Assembly: GCA_046331095.1 (NCBI GenBank)
Contig: JAXLRM010000004.1
Span: 434,001 to 498,000 of the forward strand
Source: JAIBAC01 sp046331095
Lineage (GTDB): Bacteria; Actinomycetota; Acidimicrobiia; UBA2766
Direction of reading: 5' to 3'
DNA length: 64,000 bases
Below the pieces are notes generated by a model. That model saw nothing but the letters and a program-made list of their open reading frames with translations. It did no database searches and was not told the DNA's origin. Each line of letters starts with the position of its first letter. Position 1 is the stretch's first letter. The position numbers were made by a program, and so were the translations under genes. This document shows positions 1 through 8,855 of the stretch, piece by piece.

Positions 1-1165
1 GGGCCGCGGCCACGCTGTGGAGTACTGGGGGATGGTCCGCCCCGAGAACCCGCCGTTCCGCTACGACCACTTGTTCGTGTCCGAGACCGACTTCGAGGCG
101 CCGCCCGGCGACGCCCGCACCCGGCTCCTCATGGCGGGGCGGCTCCTGTACTCGCCGGGCGCGAGGTTGCGCCTCGGCAAGGTCGTCGACGACTTCCGCC
201 CGGACGTCGTGCACGCGCACAACGTGTACCACCAGCTCTCGCCGTCGGTTCTCGCCGCGGCCGCCAAGCGCGGCGCCCGCGTCGTGATGACCCTGCACGA
301 CTACAAGCTCGCCTGTCCCGTGTACCGCTTCCTCAACGACGACGGCATCTGCGAGGACTGCGCCGGTGGCCGCTGGTACCAGACGACGGTGCATCGCTGC
401 ACGCGTGGCATGCTCGGGCCGAGCCTGCTCAACACCGCCGAGGCGTACCTGCATCACGGTCTCGGTCTCTACACGCGCTACGTCGACGTGTTCGTGGCGC
501 CGTCGCGGTTCCTCGCCGACAAGGTCGCGGCCGCGGGCGTGCCGGCGGAGCGGATCGCGGTCGTGCCCAACTTCGCCGACGTGGACGCGATCACGCCCAG
601 GTACGAGGGCGAAGGCGTCGTCTTCGCGGGCCGGCTCTCGCCGGAGAAGGGTGTCGACACCCTGGTCCGTGCGGTGGCGGCGATGCCGGGGTCCACCAGG
701 CTCGACGTGTTCGGGACCGGGCCCCAAGAAGCCGAGCTGCGGCGGCTCGGGGACGAAGTTGCGCCCGGACGCGTGCTGTTCCACGGCCGCCAGCCTGGCG
801 AGGTCGTGGCGGCGGCGATGGCAGCGGCCGCGGTCGTGGCCTGTCCTTCCGAGTGGTACGAGAACTGCCCGATGGTGGTGCTCGAGGCGATGGCTTCAGG
901 CAAGGCGGTTGTCGCGACCGCGCTCGGCGGCCTGCCCGAGCTCGTCGAGCACGGTCGCACGGGCCTGCTCGTGCCGCCCGGTGAACCGGAGGCGCTGGCA
1001 GCAGCCCTCGGCGCCGTCGCCGGTGACCCGGCGACACAGGCCGCGATGGGCCGGGCCGCACGGGCGCGTGCCGAGGGGCGTCACCGCCTCGCAGACCACG
1101 TCGAAGCCGTCGTGTCCTTGTACGGGCCGGAGGCCGGCGTGCTCGCGGGGGTGGCCGGCACGTGA
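1..1165 (+). CDS. Glycosyltransferase family 4, 5'-partial
   Basis: This is a GT-B fold sugar transferase, probably acting at the cytoplasmic face in polysaccharide or glycolipid assembly. The frame is open to the left edge and reads GRGHAVEYWG, which is internal to the usual N-terminal strand of this family, so the true start lies outside the window and the GTG at 17 is not the start. Visible features are the HAHNVYH segment, a Cys cluster (CEDC followed by HRC) common in family-4 enzymes, the donor-site strand VVFAGRLSPEKGVDTL, and the E-x7-E signature ENCPMVVLEAM. The stop overlaps the GTG of the next glycosyltransferase by 4 bp, so the two are translationally coupled. The sugar and acceptor cannot be told from the sequence. 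Confidence 0.9.
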   Translation, partial: GRGHAVEYWGMVRPENPPFRYDHLFVSETDFEAPPGDARTRLLMAGRLLYSPGARLRLGKVVDDFRPDVVHAHNVYHQLSPSVLAAAAKRGARVVMTLHDYKLACPVYRFLNDDGICEDCAGGRWYQTTVHRCTRGMLGPSLLNTAEAYLHHGLGLYTRYVDVFVAPSRFLADKVAAAGVPAERIAVVPNFADVDAITPRYEGEGVVFAGRLSPEKGVDTLVRAVAAMPGSTRLDVFGTGPQEAELRRLGDEVAPGRVLFHGRQPGEVVAAAMAAAAVVACPSEWYENCPMVVLEAMASGKAVVATALGGLPELVEHGRTGLLVPPGEPEALAAALGAVAGDPATQAAMGRAARARAEGRHRLADHVEAVVSLYGPEAGVLAGVAGT

Positions 1166-2289
1166 GGATCGTGATGCTCGGCACCAAGGGAGTCCCCGCC
1201 ACGTTCGGCGGTGTCGAGCGCCACGTCGAGGAGCTCGGTGCCCGCCTCGTCGAGCGTGGCCACGAGGTCACCGTGCACTGCCGCCGCTCCTACGTCGGCG
1301 ACGACGTGCCGCGCATCGACGAGCACCGCGGAATGCGCCTGGTCACGATGCCGTCGCTGGCGACCAAGCACCTCGACGCTCTGAGCCACACGGCGATCGC
1401 GGCAGCGCACGCGACGCTGAGCCGTGCCGACGTCGTCCACTTCCACGCGATCGGTCCGTCGATGTTCGGGTTCGTGCCGCGGGTCAGGCGCGGGCGTGCG
1501 ACGGTGGTGAGCGTGCACGGCCTCGACCACGAGCGCGACAAGTGGTCGCCGACCGCGAGCCGCCTCCTCGCGCTCGGGGAGTGGTCGGCCGGGACCTTCC
1601 CGCACGCCACCATCTGCGTGAGCCGCACGCTCACCGAGCACTTCCAGGCCCGCTTCGAGCGGGGACGGATCGTCTACGTCCCCAACGGCGTCCCGGTGGT
1701 GCACGAGCCGTCGACTCCCGAGGAGATCACGCGGCGCTGGGGTCTGCAAGGCGACGACTACGTGCTCTTCATGGGCAGGTTCGTGCCCGAGAAGTCTCCG
1801 GAGCTGCTGCTCGAGGCGTTCGCGGACACCGGTCTCGACCTGCGCCTCGTGATGGCGGGCGGCGCCCAGCACGACGACGAGTACGAGGCGCGCCTGCGCG
1901 CGCTCGCAGCGGCGGACCCGCGTGTGATCCTGCCGGGTTTCGTCTCGGGGGCGGTGCGCGACGAGCTCTACTCCAACGCCCGCCTGTTCGTGCTCCCCTC
2001 GCGGCTCGAGGGGCTGCCGATCGCGCTCTTGGAGGCGCTCAGCTACGGGGTGCCGTCGCTCGCGTCCGACATCGCCTGCCACGTCGAGGTGATCGGGGCG
2101 GACGAACGCTACGGCCGGCTATTCCGCGGGGACGACCGCGCCGGCCTCGCCCGGGCGCTGGACGAGGCCGCCGGCGATCCGCAGATGCGCGAGCGTGCCG
2201 CCGCCGGACGCGAGATGGTCGCACGCGAGTACGCGTGGGACGATGTCGTGGAGGCCACCGAGTCGCTCTACCTCGACCTACTCGGGTAG
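1162..2289 (+). CDS. Glycosyltransferase family 4
   Basis: This 375-residue GT-B glycosyltransferase starts with GTG inside the stop of the preceding gene (GTGA). The N-terminal donor-fold start is MRIVMLGTKGVPATFGGVER, the glycine-rich opening of a family-4 subgroup often found in exopolysaccharide clusters. The C-terminal half has LFMGRFVPEKSPELLLEAF and the E-x7-E motif EGLPIALLEAL. It has no signal peptide or membrane segment, so it is cytoplasmic or peripheral. Together with the upstream gene it forms the end of a glycan-assembly operon whose rest lies left of the window. Its substrates are unknown. Confidence 0.9.
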   Translation: MRIVMLGTKGVPATFGGVERHVEELGARLVERGHEVTVHCRRSYVGDDVPRIDEHRGMRLVTMPSLATKHLDALSHTAIAAAHATLSRADVVHFHAIGPSMFGFVPRVRRGRATVVSVHGLDHERDKWSPTASRLLALGEWSAGTFPHATICVSRTLTEHFQARFERGRIVYVPNGVPVVHEPSTPEEITRRWGLQGDDYVLFMGRFVPEKSPELLLEAFADTGLDLRLVMAGGAQHDDEYEARLRALAAADPRVILPGFVSGAVRDELYSNARLFVLPSRLEGLPIALLEALSYGVPSLASDIACHVEVIGADERYGRLFRGDDRAGLARALDEAAGDPQMRERAAAGREMVAREYAWDDVVEATESLYLDLLG

Positions 2290-2318
2290 GGAGGAAGGGA
2301 GCGTTCGAGCAACGGCCA

Positions 2319-2409
2319 ATAGCAGGCCGAGGTGCTTCCTCCCCGAACGTCCACGGGTCGCGGTGCGTGGTTCGCGGGGTCGGCAGGAGGAAGCACCGAG
2401 CGCCTTTCG
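2319..2409 (+). repeat. Dispersed ~90-bp element, copy 1 (beside ilvC)
   Basis: It starts ATAGCAGGCCGAGGTGCTTCC and ends GAGCGCCTTT. Inverted arms GGTGCTTCCTCC (2331-2342) and AGGAGGAAGCACC (2385-2397) enclose about 42 nt. The reverse complement of 7952-8041 matches it along most of its length. It lies in the 203-bp gap between a glycosyltransferase and ilvC. No coding potential is apparent. It could be a small palindromic mobile element or a conserved structured RNA or terminator. Confidence 0.75.
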
Positions 2410-2492
2410 GAGTGGACGGGTGCAGCGGCGTAACGGGAGAATGGGCGCCCAGCCGGATCTCTCCGTCTCCGCCACCGTGCAAGGGGTTTGAC

Positions 2493-3497
<1,005 letters not shown>

Positions 3498-3502
3498 GCC
3501 GG

Positions 3503-3718
3503 TTGGCCGATGACGCGGCCCCGGAGCCCGCTCCGGAGGGCAGTGTCGCCTGGGACCGGCACGTGCACGGTGTCGAAGGGATCCCGCCGTGCCGCAAGTG
3601 CGGATCCGCGATGGTGCGCGCAGGTGGCCGCTACGGTCTCCAGTTGTGGAGCGACCACTGGCTCTGCCCCGGCTGCGGCTGGGAGCTCCGCCTGAGCTAC
3701 GGACGAGGATGCGTCTGA
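3503..3718 (+). CDS. Small zinc-ribbon protein
   Basis: This 71-residue reading frame sits between ilvC (5 bp away) and serA (1 bp away), so it is probably co-transcribed with both. It has two CxxC knuckles, CRKCGS and CPGCGW, spaced for a zinc ribbon, with Trp and Tyr residues between them. The start is uncertain: TTG at 3503 gives 71 residues, and an in-frame GTG at 3563 would give a shorter form that still keeps both knuckles. Neither has a strong ribosome binding site. The function is not recognised. The tight packing and conserved cysteines argue that it is real. Confidence 0.6.
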   Translation: MADDAAPEPAPEGSVAWDRHVHGVEGIPPCRKCGSAMVRAGGRYGLQLWSDHWLCPGCGWELRLSYGRGCV

Positions 3719-3719
3719 G

Positions 3720-5342
3720 TTGACACAGAACGAAGCCCCTGCTGCGCTGCGCGTGCTCGTGACCGAGGAGATAGCGAGTGCCGGCCTCGACATGCTGCGC
3801 GCCCGCGGCTTCGAGGTCGACGTCGCGCTCGGCCTCGAAGCGGATGCGCTGCGCGAGCGCGCCGCGGGCGCGGACGCCATCATCGTGCGGTCCGCGACCC
3901 AGGTCGACGCCGACCTCATCGCGGCTGCCCCGCACCTCCAGGTCGTCGGGCGCGCAGGCGTCGGCGTGGACAACGTCGACGTCGACGCCGCCACCGCACG
4001 CGGCGTCCTCGTCGTGAACGCACCGCAGTCGAACACGATCTCGGCGGCCGAGCACACGATGGCGCTCCTCCTCGCCGAGGCCCGCAACGTCGCCCGCGCC
4101 GACGCGAGCCTGCGTGATGGCCGCTGGGACCGCAAGCACCTCCAGGGTGTCGAGCTGTACGCCAAGACGCTGGGGATCCTCGGCCTCGGCCGGATCGGGA
4201 GCCTCGTGGCCGAGCGCGCTGCGGCGTTCGGGATGACGCTGGTGGCCTACGACCCGTTCGTCTCCGACGAACGTGCCCGCCAGTTGGGTGTCGAGCTCGT
4301 GGACACGCCCGAGGACGTGTTCGCCCGCTGCGACTTCCTGACGATCCACCTGCCGCGCAGCCCCGAGACCGAGGGCCTCGTCAACGCCGACACGATCGCG
4401 AAGATGCGCGACGGCGTCCGCATCCTCAACGTCGCGCGTGGTGGGATCGTCGACGAGGCCGCGCTGGCGGACGCGATCCGCGCGGGCAAGGTCGCAGGTG
4501 CCGGCGTCGACGTGTACTCGAGCGAGCCGTGCACCGACAGTCCGCTCTTCGCCGTGCCCGAAGCCGTCGTCACCCCGCACCTGGGCGCCTCGACCGAGGA
4601 GGCGCAGGACCGTGCGGGCATCACGATCGCGGAGCAGGTCGTCGCCGCGCTCTCGGGCGAGTTCGTCGCGTACGCCGTCAACATCGACGTCGGCCGCGGG
4701 GTCAGCGACGTCGTCGCCGCGCACATGCCCGTGGCCGAGGCGCTCGGGGCGTTCTTCGCCGCGTACGCGGGCGGGACCGGCGACGTCCTCGAGATCACCC
4801 ACACCGGCGCGGTCGCCGACCACGACACCAAGGTGCTGACCCTCGCGGTCCTCAAGGGGTTGTTCGGGTCGGTCTCCGACGAGCCCGTCACGTATGTGAA
4901 CGCCCCGCTGGTTGCGGCCGAGCGGGGCCTCGACGTGCGCGAGACGACGTCGTCGCGCGCGGACGAGTTCGTCAGCTTGATCTCCGTGCGTGCCGTGGTG
5001 GCAGGGCGCTCCTATGTGGTTGCGGGCACCCTCGGTGGTTTGCGGCGTGAGCCGCGCATCGTCCGCGTCGACGACTACGAGATCGACCTGCCGCCCACGC
5101 GCCACATGGCCGTCATCAGCAACGACGACAGTCCCGGTGTGATCGGCCACGTGGGCACGGTGCTCGGCGAGGCCGGTGTGAACATCGCCAACATGGCCGT
5201 CGGCCGCCACCTGGAGGAACCGAACGCGCTCATGGGCATCAACTTCGACGGGCCGATCGCCGCCGAGGTCGCCGGCGCCGTCCGTGCCCAGCCCGGCGTC
5301 CTCGACGCCCGTTTCCTCGACCTCGGATCCCCCTTCGCCTGA
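3720..5342 (+). CDS. serA: D-3-phosphoglycerate dehydrogenase
   Basis: It oxidises 3-phosphoglycerate to 3-phosphohydroxypyruvate with NAD+, the first step of serine synthesis. The 540 residues match the long actinobacterial form: substrate and nucleotide domains, then an intervening (ASB-like) domain, then an ACT domain. Visible are the Rossmann motif GLGRIG near residue 154, the Arg of NVARGGIVDE near 240, and the catalytic His in VTPHLGASTEEAQ. The C-terminal ACT segment (about 465-540) has ISNDDSPGVIGHVGTVLGE and likely binds serine for feedback control. It starts with TTG one base after the upstream stop. Downstream lies a palindromic repeat cluster facing a convergent gene. Confidence 0.96.
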   Translation: MTQNEAPAALRVLVTEEIASAGLDMLRARGFEVDVALGLEADALRERAAGADAIIVRSATQVDADLIAAAPHLQVVGRAGVGVDNVDVDAATARGVLVVNAPQSNTISAAEHTMALLLAEARNVARADASLRDGRWDRKHLQGVELYAKTLGILGLGRIGSLVAERAAAFGMTLVAYDPFVSDERARQLGVELVDTPEDVFARCDFLTIHLPRSPETEGLVNADTIAKMRDGVRILNVARGGIVDEAALADAIRAGKVAGAGVDVYSSEPCTDSPLFAVPEAVVTPHLGASTEEAQDRAGITIAEQVVAALSGEFVAYAVNIDVGRGVSDVVAAHMPVAEALGAFFAAYAGGTGDVLEITHTGAVADHDTKVLTLAVLKGLFGSVSDEPVTYVNAPLVAAERGLDVRETTSSRADEFVSLISVRAVVAGRSYVVAGTLGGLRREPRIVRVDDYEIDLPPTRHMAVISNDDSPGVIGHVGTVLGEAGVNIANMAVGRHLEEPNALMGINFDGPIAAEVAGAVRAQPGVLDARFLDLGSPFA

Positions 5343-5377
5343 CGTGGGTCGGGTTCCTCGACGTGGGGATCCAACCG

Positions 5378-5486
5378 ACGTGGGGACGTGAGACGGGTTG
5401 TGGACCCGCTTTAGGTCCCCACGTCGGGGGTCGGGTCGGACGTGGGGACGTGAGGCGGGTTGTGGACCCGCTTCAGGTCCCCACGT
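5378..5486. repeat. 47-nt palindromic repeat, 2 tandem units
   Basis: The units are at 5378-5424 and 5440-5486, with a 62-nt period. Each has outer arms ACGTGGGGAC and GTCCCCACGT around an inner pair CGGGT and ACCCG, so it can form a nested hairpin on either strand. A degenerate piece, ACGTGGGGATCC, precedes them at 5361. The cluster lies between convergent serA and the RDD gene and may act as a bidirectional terminator. The last residues and stop of the RDD protein lie inside unit 2. Confidence 0.85.
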
Positions 5487-6189
5487 CGGTCGGAGACGGG
5501 GTCCAGGGAGTGGCCAGGGCGGCGCCGGGGGCGGCGGCGGCGCGGCGGACGACGAGGGTGCGGGCGGCCATGTCGCCAGGGCGGCGCCGCCCGACCGAGA
5601 GCAGCGTGACGGCGAGGCCTGCCGGAGCACACAGGAACACGTCGGGGATCCTCATGACGTTGCGCACCAGGACCCGGCCTGTGCGCACGTGGGGCGACCC
5701 GTCCGCGGACACGACACGTACGCCGAAGATTGCCTTGCCGGGCGTGGCGTGAGCCTTCAACGCCTCGAACACGCTCCAGTAGACGACCCAGGCCGCCCAC
5801 AGGCCCAACAGCGCGAGCCAGCCGTGCGGCAGCACGACGCGGCCGTCGAGGTCGACGTAGGCGACGCCTGTCAGTCGGTACGCGCCGACCACGGCGCCGG
5901 TGACGACCGCGGCATCCACGAACAGCGCCGCCGACCGCCGCCACATGCAACGTGTGGGGTCTGCGACCGTCCCCGACGTCCCCGGCGGTGTCTCCGGCGC
6001 CACCGGTGACCCAGGCGCGTGTACCTGCGCGCCCGCACCCGGAGGCGCCGGCGGTGGCGGAGCGAACGGAGGAGACGGCGGGACGGGCGGCCCGCCACCG
6101 ACGTAGGGGTCGCGGGGCGGATCCGGCGGCCCGGAGCGCCGCGTTGGTGGTGGGGGAACCTGTTGCACGCCGCGATTCTGCCTTGACAC
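5473..6189 (-). CDS. RDD-family membrane protein
   Basis: The 238-residue protein has a Pro/Gly-rich N-terminal tail of about 95 residues, then an RDD domain with hydrophobic segments. The family's signature pieces are visible: RRSAALFVDAAVV (Arg and Asp in the first helix), GKAIFGVRVV, and RRRPGDMAARTLVV (Asp of the last motif). RDD proteins are membrane proteins of poorly defined role, some linked to Na+/H+ transport. The start is GTG at 6189; another GTG lies eight codons further in. Its stop and the final TDVGT are encoded by the palindromic repeat, so the C-terminus was probably remodelled by repeat insertion. Its 5' end overlaps the -35 element of the divergent leu promoter. Confidence 0.82.
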   Translation of the reverse strand: MSRQNRGVQQVPPPPTRRSGPPDPPRDPYVGGGPPVPPSPPFAPPPPAPPGAGAQVHAPGSPVAPETPPGTSGTVADPTRCMWRRSAALFVDAAVVTGAVVGAYRLTGVAYVDLDGRVVLPHGWLALLGLWAAWVVYWSVFEALKAHATPGKAIFGVRVVSADGSPHVRTGRVLVRNVMRIPDVFLCAPAGLAVTLLSVGRRRPGDMAARTLVVRRAAAAPGAALATPWTPSPTDVGT

Positions 6190-6214
6190 CTCCCCACCCG
6201 GCCGTCACTATGCT
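6183..6214 (+). promoter_or_regulatory. Promoter of leuL-leuA
   Basis: TTGACA (6183-6188) and TATGCT (6209-6214) are separated by 20 nt. The -10 matches the actinobacterial TAnnnT pattern. Its end is 8 nt before the ATG of the leader peptide, so transcription would begin at or next to that ATG. The -35 overlaps the first codons of the divergent RDD gene. Confidence 0.65.
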
Positions 6215-6222
6215 GGCCAACG

Positions 6223-6294
6223 ATGCAGACGACCACCGGCCCCCGCCCCACCGCCGCCACGGCCGCCGCGCGCGCTCTGCTCCTCCTTACCTAG
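6223..6294 (+). CDS. leuL: leu leader peptide
   Basis: This 23-codon frame ends in ARALLLLT followed by TAG. Four consecutive Leu codons (CTG CTC CTC CTT, 6277-6288) stand just before the stop, and CTT is unusual in so GC-rich a genome. The stop codon overlaps the first hairpin of the leader RNA, and a terminator follows before leuA. This is the standard arrangement of ribosome-mediated transcription attenuation: when leucyl-tRNA is scarce the ribosome stalls on the Leu run and the terminator should not form. The frame begins almost at the predicted transcription start, so it is probably leaderless. Confidence 0.8.
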   Translation: MQTTTGPRPTAATAAARALLLLT

Positions 6295-6321
6295 GGCACA
6301 TCCGACTCACGGGTGTGCCCT
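6293..6321 (+). promoter_or_regulatory. leu leader hairpin 1 (pause/anti-antiterminator candidate)
   Basis: AGGGCACA (6293-6300) pairs perfectly with TGTGCCCT (6314-6321) around a 13-nt loop. It begins inside the stop codon of the leader peptide. A ribosome finishing or stalling there would change its folding. The competing antiterminator pairing was not resolved by eye. Confidence 0.6.
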
Positions 6322-6327
6322 TGCCGA

Positions 6328-6359
6328 CCTCCGGGACCGATCCCCGGGGGTTTTTCTTT
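6328..6359 (+). terminator. leu attenuator terminator
   Basis: CCTCCGGG (6328-6335) pairs with CCCGGGGG (6343-6350), 8 bp with one G-U, around a 7-nt loop. TTTTTCTTT (6351-6359) follows. This is the clearest U-tract terminator in the window, and it lies 41 bp upstream of leuA in the sense direction, as expected for an attenuator. Confidence 0.85.
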
Positions 6360-6400
6360 GCCCTCGTTCCAGGACTCACGCACGAAAGGACTCGCCACCG

Positions 6401-7951
6401 ATGGCCGGAGACCAACTGATCATCTTCGACACGACCCTGCGCGACGGGGAGCAGTCCCCCGGGATCGCACTCAACGTGATGGAGAAGATCGAGATAGCAG
6501 ACCAACTGGCGCGCCTGGGCGTCGACGTGATCGAGGCCGGGTTCCCGATCTCGAGCCAGGGCGACTTCGACGCGGTCGAGGCGATCGCCAAGGCGATAAC
6601 CGGCCCGACGATCTGCGGACTCGCCCGCACGAACTTCGCCGACATCGACAGGGCATGGGAAGCGGTGCGTCACAACGCCCGCTCCCGCATCCACATCTTC
6701 CTGGCCACGAGCGACATCCACATGGAACGCAAGCTGCGGATGACGCGGGACCAGGTGAAGACAGAGGCCGGTGCCGCCGTGGCCCGTGCCGCCGGCTACA
6801 CCGACGACGTCGAGTTCTCCGCCGAGGACGCCACCCGCAGCGACGTCGACTTCCTCTGCGAGGTGCTCCAGATCGCCGTCGACGCCGGCGCCCGCACGCT
6901 GAACATCCCCGACACCGTCGGCTACACCCAGCCCGACGAGTTCGGCCGGCGGATCGCGCACGTCGTCGAGACGGTCAAGGGCCCTGACGACCTGGTGTTC
7001 TCGGTGCACTGCCACAACGACCTCGGCCTCGCCGTCGCCAACTCGCTGGCCGGCGTGTCCAACGGCGCCCGCCAGGTCGAGTGCACGATCAACGGCATCG
7101 GCGAACGGGCCGGCAACGCCGCCATGGAGGAGATCGTCATGGCGGTCAGGACCCGTGACGACGTGTACGGGATCAAGACCAGAATCGACACGTCCCAGCT
7201 CGCACGGTCTTCGCGGATGGTGTCGCGCATGACCGGCTACCCGGTGCAGTACAACAAGGCCGTCGTGGGCCGCAACGCGTTCGCGCACGAGGCGGGGATC
7301 CACCAGCACGGCGTCCTGAGCGACAAGCGCACCTACGAGATCATGGACGCCGAGGCCGTGGGCCAGTCGAGCGAGATCGTGCTCGGCAAGCACTCGGGCC
7401 GCCACGCGTTCGCCGACGCGCTCGAGAAGATGGGCCTGCGGGTGCAGGGCGACACGTTGAACCAGGCGTTCATCCGCTTCAAGGAGCTCGCCGACCGCAA
7501 GATCCAGATCACCGAGGCGGACCTCGAGGCGATCGTCTCCGAGGAGCTCGGAACCGGCGGCGACGCGTGGCAGCTCGTGAACCTCGTCGTCGCCGGCGGG
7601 ACCGGCAAGACGCCCACGGCCCAGGTCGAGGTGCGCCGCAACGGCGACCGCCGCATCGCGGTCGAGGAGGGCGACGGCATGATCGACGCGGCTTGCCGTG
7701 CCATCTCGGCGGCCGTCGGCATCGAGGCGCGCCTGGTGGACTTCAAGGTGTCGTCGGTGACCGGCGAGACCGACGCCCTCGGCGACGTGACCGTGCAGGT
7801 CGACGCCGACGGGCGCCGCGTGTCGGGCCGGGGCGTGTCGACCGACGTCGTCGAGGCCTCCGCGCGGGCCTACCTGTCGGGGCTCAACAAGGCGGCGCGC
7901 ATAGCCGGCATCGTCGAGGAGAGCCCCACCGCCGGCGAAACCGGCCCTTAG
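6401..7951 (+). CDS. leuA: 2-isopropylmalate synthase
   Basis: It condenses acetyl-CoA with 2-oxoisovalerate, the committed step of leucine synthesis. The 516 residues have the HMGL-like TIM barrel first: IFDTTLRDGEQSPG at residues 8-21 carries the metal Asp and catalytic residues, and HCHNDLGLA carries the HxH metal ligands. Next come the flexible region NKAVVGRNAFAHEAGIHQHG and a C-terminal LeuA regulatory domain (about 390-510) that normally binds leucine. The length is that of the bacterial LeuA1 type rather than the longer mycobacterial form. The ATG is preceded by GAAAGGA (6384-6390). Expression should be controlled by the upstream leader peptide and attenuator, in addition to feedback inhibition. 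Confidence 0.96.
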   Translation: MAGDQLIIFDTTLRDGEQSPGIALNVMEKIEIADQLARLGVDVIEAGFPISSQGDFDAVEAIAKAITGPTICGLARTNFADIDRAWEAVRHNARSRIHIFLATSDIHMERKLRMTRDQVKTEAGAAVARAAGYTDDVEFSAEDATRSDVDFLCEVLQIAVDAGARTLNIPDTVGYTQPDEFGRRIAHVVETVKGPDDLVFSVHCHNDLGLAVANSLAGVSNGARQVECTINGIGERAGNAAMEEIVMAVRTRDDVYGIKTRIDTSQLARSSRMVSRMTGYPVQYNKAVVGRNAFAHEAGIHQHGVLSDKRTYEIMDAEAVGQSSEIVLGKHSGRHAFADALEKMGLRVQGDTLNQAFIRFKELADRKIQITEADLEAIVSEELGTGGDAWQLVNLVVAGGTGKTPTAQVEVRRNGDRRIAVEEGDGMIDAACRAISAAVGIEARLVDFKVSSVTGETDALGDVTVQVDADGRRVSGRGVSTDVVEASARAYLSGLNKAARIAGIVEESPTAGETGP

Positions 7952-8041
7952 AAAAGGCGCTCGCCGCTTCCTCCTACGGGCGTCGTGAACCACGTACCCT
8001 GGCTCGTGGACGTTCAGGGAGGAAGCACCTCGGCCTGCTAT
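7952..8041 (-). repeat. Dispersed ~90-bp element, copy 2 (beside leuA)
   Basis: This is the inverted copy of the element at 2319-2409. On the minus strand it starts ATAGCAGGCCGAGGTGCTTCC and ends GCGCCTTTT. It begins immediately after the leuA stop and fills the gap to the convergent HAD gene. The loop between the inverted arms is conserved at GAACGTCCACG and GTACGTGGTTC-like stretches. No protein is apparent. Confidence 0.75.
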
Positions 8042-8080
8042 CCGTGCCGCGGCCGGCCACCGAGCGCGCGGCCGCGGCAG

Positions 8081-8854
8081 TCAGATGAGGTCGCGGGGGT
8101 CGTCGACGACGAGGTCGGGGGTGATCGCCGGGTCCGTGGCGGCACCGGGGCGGCGCAGCCACACCGACGTCCAGCCGGCGGCGTTGGCCCCGGCGACGTC
8201 GGACGCGAGCGTGTCGCCCAGCAGCGCCGTGCGCCCCGGTCCGAGGCGCGCGTCCGCCTCGGCGAACAGGATCGGCGACGGCTTGCCGGCGACGACGAAG
8301 TCGGTGTCGACGGCGAATGCGACAGCGGCCGCGATCGCGCCGCAGCCGACGTGGAGTCCGTCCGCGGCGGGGTAGTTGCGGTCGCCGTTGACCGCGAGCA
8401 GCTCCATTCCGGGGCGCCACGCCTGCACGAGCCGCTTCAGGTCGCGCATCGACAGGGCGGCGTCCTGGCCCACCACGAGCGCGTCCCAACCACTGCCCCG
8501 CGCCGCGGGTTCGGTCGTGCGCACCGCTTCGACCCCGGCACTGCGCACCTCCTCGACGAGCGCCTCGGTGCCGAGCACGAGCACACGCTCGGCGCCCGTG
8601 TGCGCGAGGTGTAGGGCCGCGGCGCGGCCGGCATGGAGGACCTCGGACTCGTCGACGTCGATGCCGCAAGCCTCGATGCGGGCCGCGATCGCAGCGGCCG
8701 AGCTCGAGGTGTCGTTGGTGACGAACAGGAGTCCGAGCCCACCCTCCCGTGCCGCCGCGACGACGTCGGCGGTACCGGGCACCGGCCGGGAACCGACGTA
8801 GACGACGCCGTCGCAGTCGAGCACGAGATGTTCGTGCTCGTCGAGGAGCGCCAC
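8081..8854 (-). CDS. HAD-superfamily hydrolase, NagD-like
   Basis: This is a 257-residue phosphatase of the HAD IIA (NagD / p-nitrophenyl phosphatase) type. Motif I is LDCDGVVYVG, with nucleophile Asp13 and acid/base Asp15. Motif II is the Thr-Ser pair of VTNDTSSS. Motif III/IV is AGKPSP (Lys) and GDTLASDV (Asp pair). The large cap between the motifs fits the C2a class, which acts on small sugar phosphates or nucleotides. The GTG start lies 1 bp after the mgtC stop, so the two are co-transcribed. A longer reading of the same frame runs antisense through mgtC and is rejected. The substrate is not identifiable. Confidence 0.88.
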   Translation of the reverse strand: MALLDEHEHLVLDCDGVVYVGSRPVPGTADVVAAAREGGLGLLFVTNDTSSSAAAIAARIEACGIDVDESEVLHAGRAAALHLAHTGAERVLVLGTEALVEEVRSAGVEAVRTTEPAARGSGWDALVVGQDAALSMRDLKRLVQAWRPGMELLAVNGDRNYPAADGLHVGCGAIAAAVAFAVDTDFVVAGKPSPILFAEADARLGPGRTALLGDTLASDVAGANAAGWTSVWLRRPGAATDPAITPDLVVDDPRDLI

Positions 8855-8855
8855 C

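Noticed and set aside
366..2492. N-terminal extension of the KARI frame over the two glycosyltransferase genes
   Set aside because: The extension is in the wrong frame for those genes and Arg-rich; KARI starts normally at 2493 behind AAGGGG.
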